Part shown: one piece after another, positions 60,121 through 64,000 of the stretch
Layout: the number at the start of each line of letters is the position of its first letter
Numbering within the stretch: the first letter of the stretch is position 1
Origin: Muraenolepis orangiensis
Taxonomy: Eukaryota; Chordata; Actinopteri; Gadiformes; Muraenolepididae
NCBI GenBank assembly: GCA_027704905.1
Contig: CM051018.1
Span: 21,592,114 to 21,656,113 of the forward strand
DNA length: 64,000 nucleotides
Direction of reading: 5' to 3'
Translations under genes and position numbers: made by a program
The notes under the pieces: model-generated
Told to the model about the DNA's origin: nothing
Database searches by the model: none
Seen by the model: only the letters and a program-made list of their open reading frames with translations

Positions 60121-60329
60121 TTCACCGGAACCAATATCAGAACTCACCTTTACCGACCCTTGGTTCTCCTGGACTCACTTGATGATCACCTTGATTCACC
60201 TAAAGCTCACCTGGACTGTACCCAACTGAACTTTTTTGTTCGATTTTTTTGGTTCTTCAAAATACGTTCCTTCTCTTCCTCTTAATGTGTTCTTCCTAGA
60301 ATGATTGAACAGGTGAGATCATAAAGACA

Positions 60330-60725
60330 TACTTTACCTGGTCGCACCTGGTCTGGTCTCACCTGTTCTACCTGGTTTTACCTGGTTTACCTGGTCTTAC
60401 TGGTCTGGTCTCACCTGTTCTACCTGGTTTCACCTGGTCTGGTCTCACCTGTTCTACCTGGTCTCACCTGGTCTGGTCTCACCTGGTGTACCTGGTCTCA
60501 CCTGGTGTACCTGGTTTCACCTGGTCTGGTCTCACCTTGCCGAACAGGTTTCATCTGGTCTGGTCTCACCCGATCGGTCTACCTTGTTTCTGGTCTGGTC
60601 TGGTCTAACCTGGTCTACCTGGTATCATTTGGTCTACCGTGTCTAACTGGCACCAACCGGGTCTAACCTAATCTGGTCTCACCTGGTCTCATCTGGTATA
60701 CCTGATGTGGTATCACCTGTTCTGG
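60330..60725. repeat. CTGGTCTCACC-type minisatellite downstream of pcgf5
   Basis: Diverged units of CACCTGGTCTGGTCTCACC. It may lie in the long 3' UTR; no clear poly(A) signal was identified nearby. Confidence 0.75.
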
Positions 60726-60809
60726 TCTCACCTGGTCTGCTTGGTCACACCTATCTGGTGCCCCTGTGTGTGAGAGCAGATTTTCAAAATAGCTTTGTAG
60801 TTATTTACA

Positions 60810-60811
60810 CA

Positions 60812-60894
<83 letters not shown>
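60810..60894. repeat. (CA)n microsatellite
   Basis: About 42 CA repeats. Confidence 0.95.
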
Positions 60895-60897
<3 letters not shown>

Positions 60898-61109
60898 GTG
60901 CTGAGATATAGAAAGATGAAGTGTATTTTTGTACAGTCCACAGTGAGATGCTAACATTATGCTAAAGAGGTTTTATCTACATAGAATAATATATGACATA
61001 ATATATATGATATTTTTAAATGTAAACGTTTTGTGCCTAAGAAGGTGTTGTTATAGACCACCACATCTTGACCTAACGATCTCCTGATTAATTAAATGAT
61101 TTTCTACTG

Positions 61110-61830
61110 CTCAGATGTGTGTGTGTGTGTGTGTGTGTGGGGGTGGGGGTGTGGGTGTGTGTGTGTGTGTGTAACATGGTGACAGGTGTGTATGTGAAAC
61201 ATGCAGTGGGGCTTTTATGACTCCACACTAAATATCATGAGAAACCTATCTGTGCCGCGGGCAGCTCCCATAGTAGAACCAGTGCGCAGCAGACTGCGTT
61301 GGTGCCTGGCAGCTGTCTGCCAGGAGTGTGCATGGCTCTGTGTGAATGCAAAACATGTGTGTCTGTGACACACGTGTGCTACATGCATGACAGGACAACA
61401 CAAGGACACACACGGGAGAGAGTATCTCCTATTTATAACGCACACAGACACACACACACACACTTACTCACTCTGAGACACACACACACACACACACACA
61501 CTCGAACCTCTCACTCACACACACACTCCCACTCTCTCATACTTACTCACTTACTCACTCACACACACACTCTCACCTCTCACTCATACACACACTCTCA
61601 CCTCTCACACATACACACACACACTCTCCTGCTCTCTCTCATACTTACTCACTCACACACACTCACCTCTCTCACACACTTACTCACTCACAGACACACA
61701 CACACACTCTAACCTATCGCTCACACGCACACACACACTCTCTCATACTTACTCACTCACTCACTCACACACACACTCTCACCTCTCACTCATACACACA
61801 CACACACACACTCACCTCTCACGCACACAC
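61110..61830. repeat. GT- and CA-rich region with CTCACTC variants
   Basis: (GT)n at 61117-61170, unique sequence to 61440, then CA/CTCA repeats to 61830. No gene. Confidence 0.8.
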
Positions 61831-62289
61831 ACAAACACCAGCAAAACAAACTAAAATAATATTCCATGTTCAAACCAAAGTACTGTGGTCAGTGGCGTTG
61901 ATCCTCTTTATTTATTAGATATTGATAATAGTTTATAAAAAATAAACGTCTCCTGTTAAACAACTTGTTGGTACATTTGTGAAAGGAAGCAGAACATTTG
62001 TACACACATAGCAAGCAAACATGTGCTTTAGATGTTTGTTGAACTTTATTATATAATAAATAAAATAATATACACTTCAGCCCCAATTTCAACAAATGCT
62101 GTAGAGTCATCTGTATGTATTCATGTTCATATGTAGAGCGTGAGTTTAATCTAGAGCAGTGGTTCTCCACTGAGGGCATTTGGAGTGGGTCGCAGAGCAT
62201 ATGCCAAACCTTAAAGAAGTATTTTTCCACTGGAAAGTAGGGCTTTTCATAAAACTGGGCTGTCTACGCAGCAGAAAGGACACAAACTG

Positions 62290-62935
62290 GTTGAAACTGG
62301 TGCTACATGACCAGAGAAGAACCGTTGGAACAACAGCCGTAGAGAACTGGTGCTATACATGACCAGAGAACAACAGTTAGAACAACAGCCCTAGAGAACT
62401 GGTGCTACATGACCAGAGAACAACAGTTGGAACAACAGCCCAAGAGAACTGGTGCTATACATAACCAGAGAAAAACAGTTAGAACAACAGCCCTAGAGAA
62501 CTGGTGCTACATGACCAGAGAACAACAGTTAGAACAACAGCCCTAGAGAACTGGTGCTACATGACCAGAGAACAACAGTTGGAACAACAGCCCTAGAGAA
62601 CTGGTGCTACATGACCAGAGAACAACAGTTGAAACAACAGCCCTAGAGAACTGGTGCTACATGACCAGAGAACAACAGTTGGAACAACAGCCCTAGAGAA
62701 CTGGTGCTACATGACCAGAGAACAACAGTTAGAACAACAGCCCTAGAGAACTGGTGCTACATGACCAGAGAACAACAGTTAGAACAACAGCCCTAGAGAA
62801 CTGGTGCTACATGACCAGAGAACGACAGTTAGAACAACAGCCCTAGAGAACTGGTGCTACATGACCAGAGAACAACAGTTGGAACAACAGCCCAAGAGAA
62901 CTGGTGCTACATGACCAGAGAACGACAAAGAAGAA
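62290..62935. repeat. 50-bp minisatellite, about 13 copies
   Basis: Units containing CTGGTGCTACATGACCAGAG and AGAACAACAGCCCTAG. Flanks at 62160 (GTGGTTCTCCACTGAGGGC) and 63130 (GTTGAGAACCACTGATC) are inverted relative to each other, suggesting the array lies inside a mobile element of about 1 kb. Confidence 0.85.
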
Positions 62936-63203
62936 CAGCAACACTGAATGCTGGTAAAATGGAGGGGAATTGATCATTGTTTATTTATATATACTACCCA
63001 CATTGTAATGGTACAAACCGGGTTGAAAACCAGGTTCAAAGTAATCCTTTTATGTTTCAATGAATAACTATTTAATTTAGTTTAGGGGGTCGTGACTTAA
63101 TGTCTTATGACGTATGTGGGTCTTGAGGCCAGTTGAGAACCACTGATCTAGATGTACAGTCTGATGAGAGTGGAACTAGAGGACACGGTATTACGGATCG
63201 ACT

Positions 63204-63218
63204 GCGCCCTCTGGTGGC
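63204..63218 (-). promoter_or_regulatory. CTCF-like motif between pcgf5 and the next gene
   Basis: GCGCCCTCTGGTGGC, a strong CTCF-type core in reverse orientation, so convergent with the forward motifs at 40053 and 43826. Confidence 0.5.
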
Positions 63219-63419
63219 GGGAGCAGGATCTTCAGACAGTTATTTCTTTACACAAACACATCTGTCTCTCTACCTTTTCTTCTTTATCATTATAGCCTAC
63301 TGTAAAGTTATACAATATGGTGATATAATATAGATATATGAGGCTGTGGTTAAACTTAACACTAACCATCAACCACACACACTCCACAATAATATATTTC
63401 ATAAAGATGATATCATATA

Positions 63420-63515
63420 TACTGTATATATATATCTATATATATATATAGATATATATATATATATCTATATAGATATATATAGATATATATAGATATA
63501 TATAATATAATGATA
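63420..63515. repeat. TATATAGATATA palindromic repeat
   Basis: Self-complementary TA/GATATATC runs able to form hairpins. No gene. Confidence 0.85.
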
Positions 63516-63691
63516 TAATAATAGTATACAGTATATAATCAAAAACATAATAATACTATATGCAAACTATAACATATTTAATAATACATATAACAATGAG
63601 GCCGTTCAGAGCTCTTACTTCTAGCTCTCTCTCTAAGCACCCGATGGGTTGCCATGGAGAGGACAAAATATTACCCAAAACACACACACAC

Positions 63692-63723
<32 letters not shown>

Positions 63724-63963
63724 GGCTTCAGTGTTTTATAGGGTAGTTGTGGTGAAGCCAGTCATCTATTCTATACAAAAAAATATGTGCTTAGCTCCGT
63801 CTCGCTTTTCTCTCTAATTGCGGAGAGAGCAAATTACAGCGATGACGCAAGAGAGGAGGCTCCCTCCTCCTCCTCCTCCTCCTCCTCCTCCGTCTGTACT
63901 TCTCCTCCGCTTCTCCTCCGTTTCCTAAGCACCTCCTCCTCCTCCTCCTCCTCTCCTCACAAC

Positions 63964-64000
63964 ATGGCGCCAGCTCCCAGCTGCGCCGTCTCCCCTACCG
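63964..64000 (+). CDS. Possible start of the next gene (first exon, cut by window end)
   Basis: ATG at 63964 in a good context (AACATGG) opens a frame starting MAPAPSCAVSPT, after (CTC)n tracts and a GATGACGCAAG, CpG-containing promoter-like region. If human synteny holds (ANKRD1-PCGF5-HECTD2, last two co-directional), this would be hectd2, but twelve residues are too few to confirm. Confidence 0.35.
   Translation, partial: MAPAPSCAVSPT

Overview
This is vertebrate nuclear DNA, almost certainly from a ray-finned (teleost) fish. Genes have many short exons with GT-AG introns. Teleost-type tRNA-derived SINEs, L2-like and I-like LINEs, hAT transposons and a TG..CA solo LTR are present, and the density of di-, tri- and minisatellites is extreme. 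The very high tandem-repeat load recalls gadiform genomes, but I cannot name the species.

Left part (1-40,070): a tandem array of proto-type galectin genes, all on the minus strand. Four copies have readable exons (G1 1311-2629, fourth exon outside the window; G2 13408-16713; G3 28252-30314; G4 36196-38755). Two further copies are relics (8160-11988; exon 1 only near 22615). Each gene has a start codon that forms the last three bases of exon 1, an 80-bp exon 2, a 166- or 181-bp exon 3 carrying the galectin sugar-binding signature, and a 147-bp exon 4. The array grew by segmental duplication: about 14 kb (unit 1 to 2), then about 7.94 kb (unit 3 to 4, junction at 34,422/34,429). Transposons then landed in individual units and left exact empty sites in sister units: an apparently intact hAT transposon with a 600-codon transposase gene (30856-33723), a solo LTR (37718-38191), a 514-bp hAT MITE (12514-13027), SINEs, and a 1.4-kb inverted-terminal-repeat element full of copies of one short motif. 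A LINE, a decayed hAT transposase and two VNTRs fill the space between galectin copies.

Right part (40,578-64,000): a conserved vertebrate block. ankrd1 (CARP; nine coding exons, minus strand, 44940 to 40578) lies head-to-head with pcgf5 (Polycomb RING finger 5; eight coding exons plus a likely noncoding first exon, plus strand, 53303 to 59793). As I recall, the human order is ANKRD1-PCGF5-HECTD2. An ATG in a CpG-rich promoter-like setting at 63964 could begin the next gene, possibly hectd2. Introns and flanks are packed with microsatellites, several of which directly form splice-site sequence.

CTCF-like motifs occur once in intron 2 of every readable galectin copy, at the right edge of the array, within ankrd1 and near 63.2 kb. 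Their orientations would allow a loop around ankrd1-pcgf5; this is a sequence-based hypothesis only.
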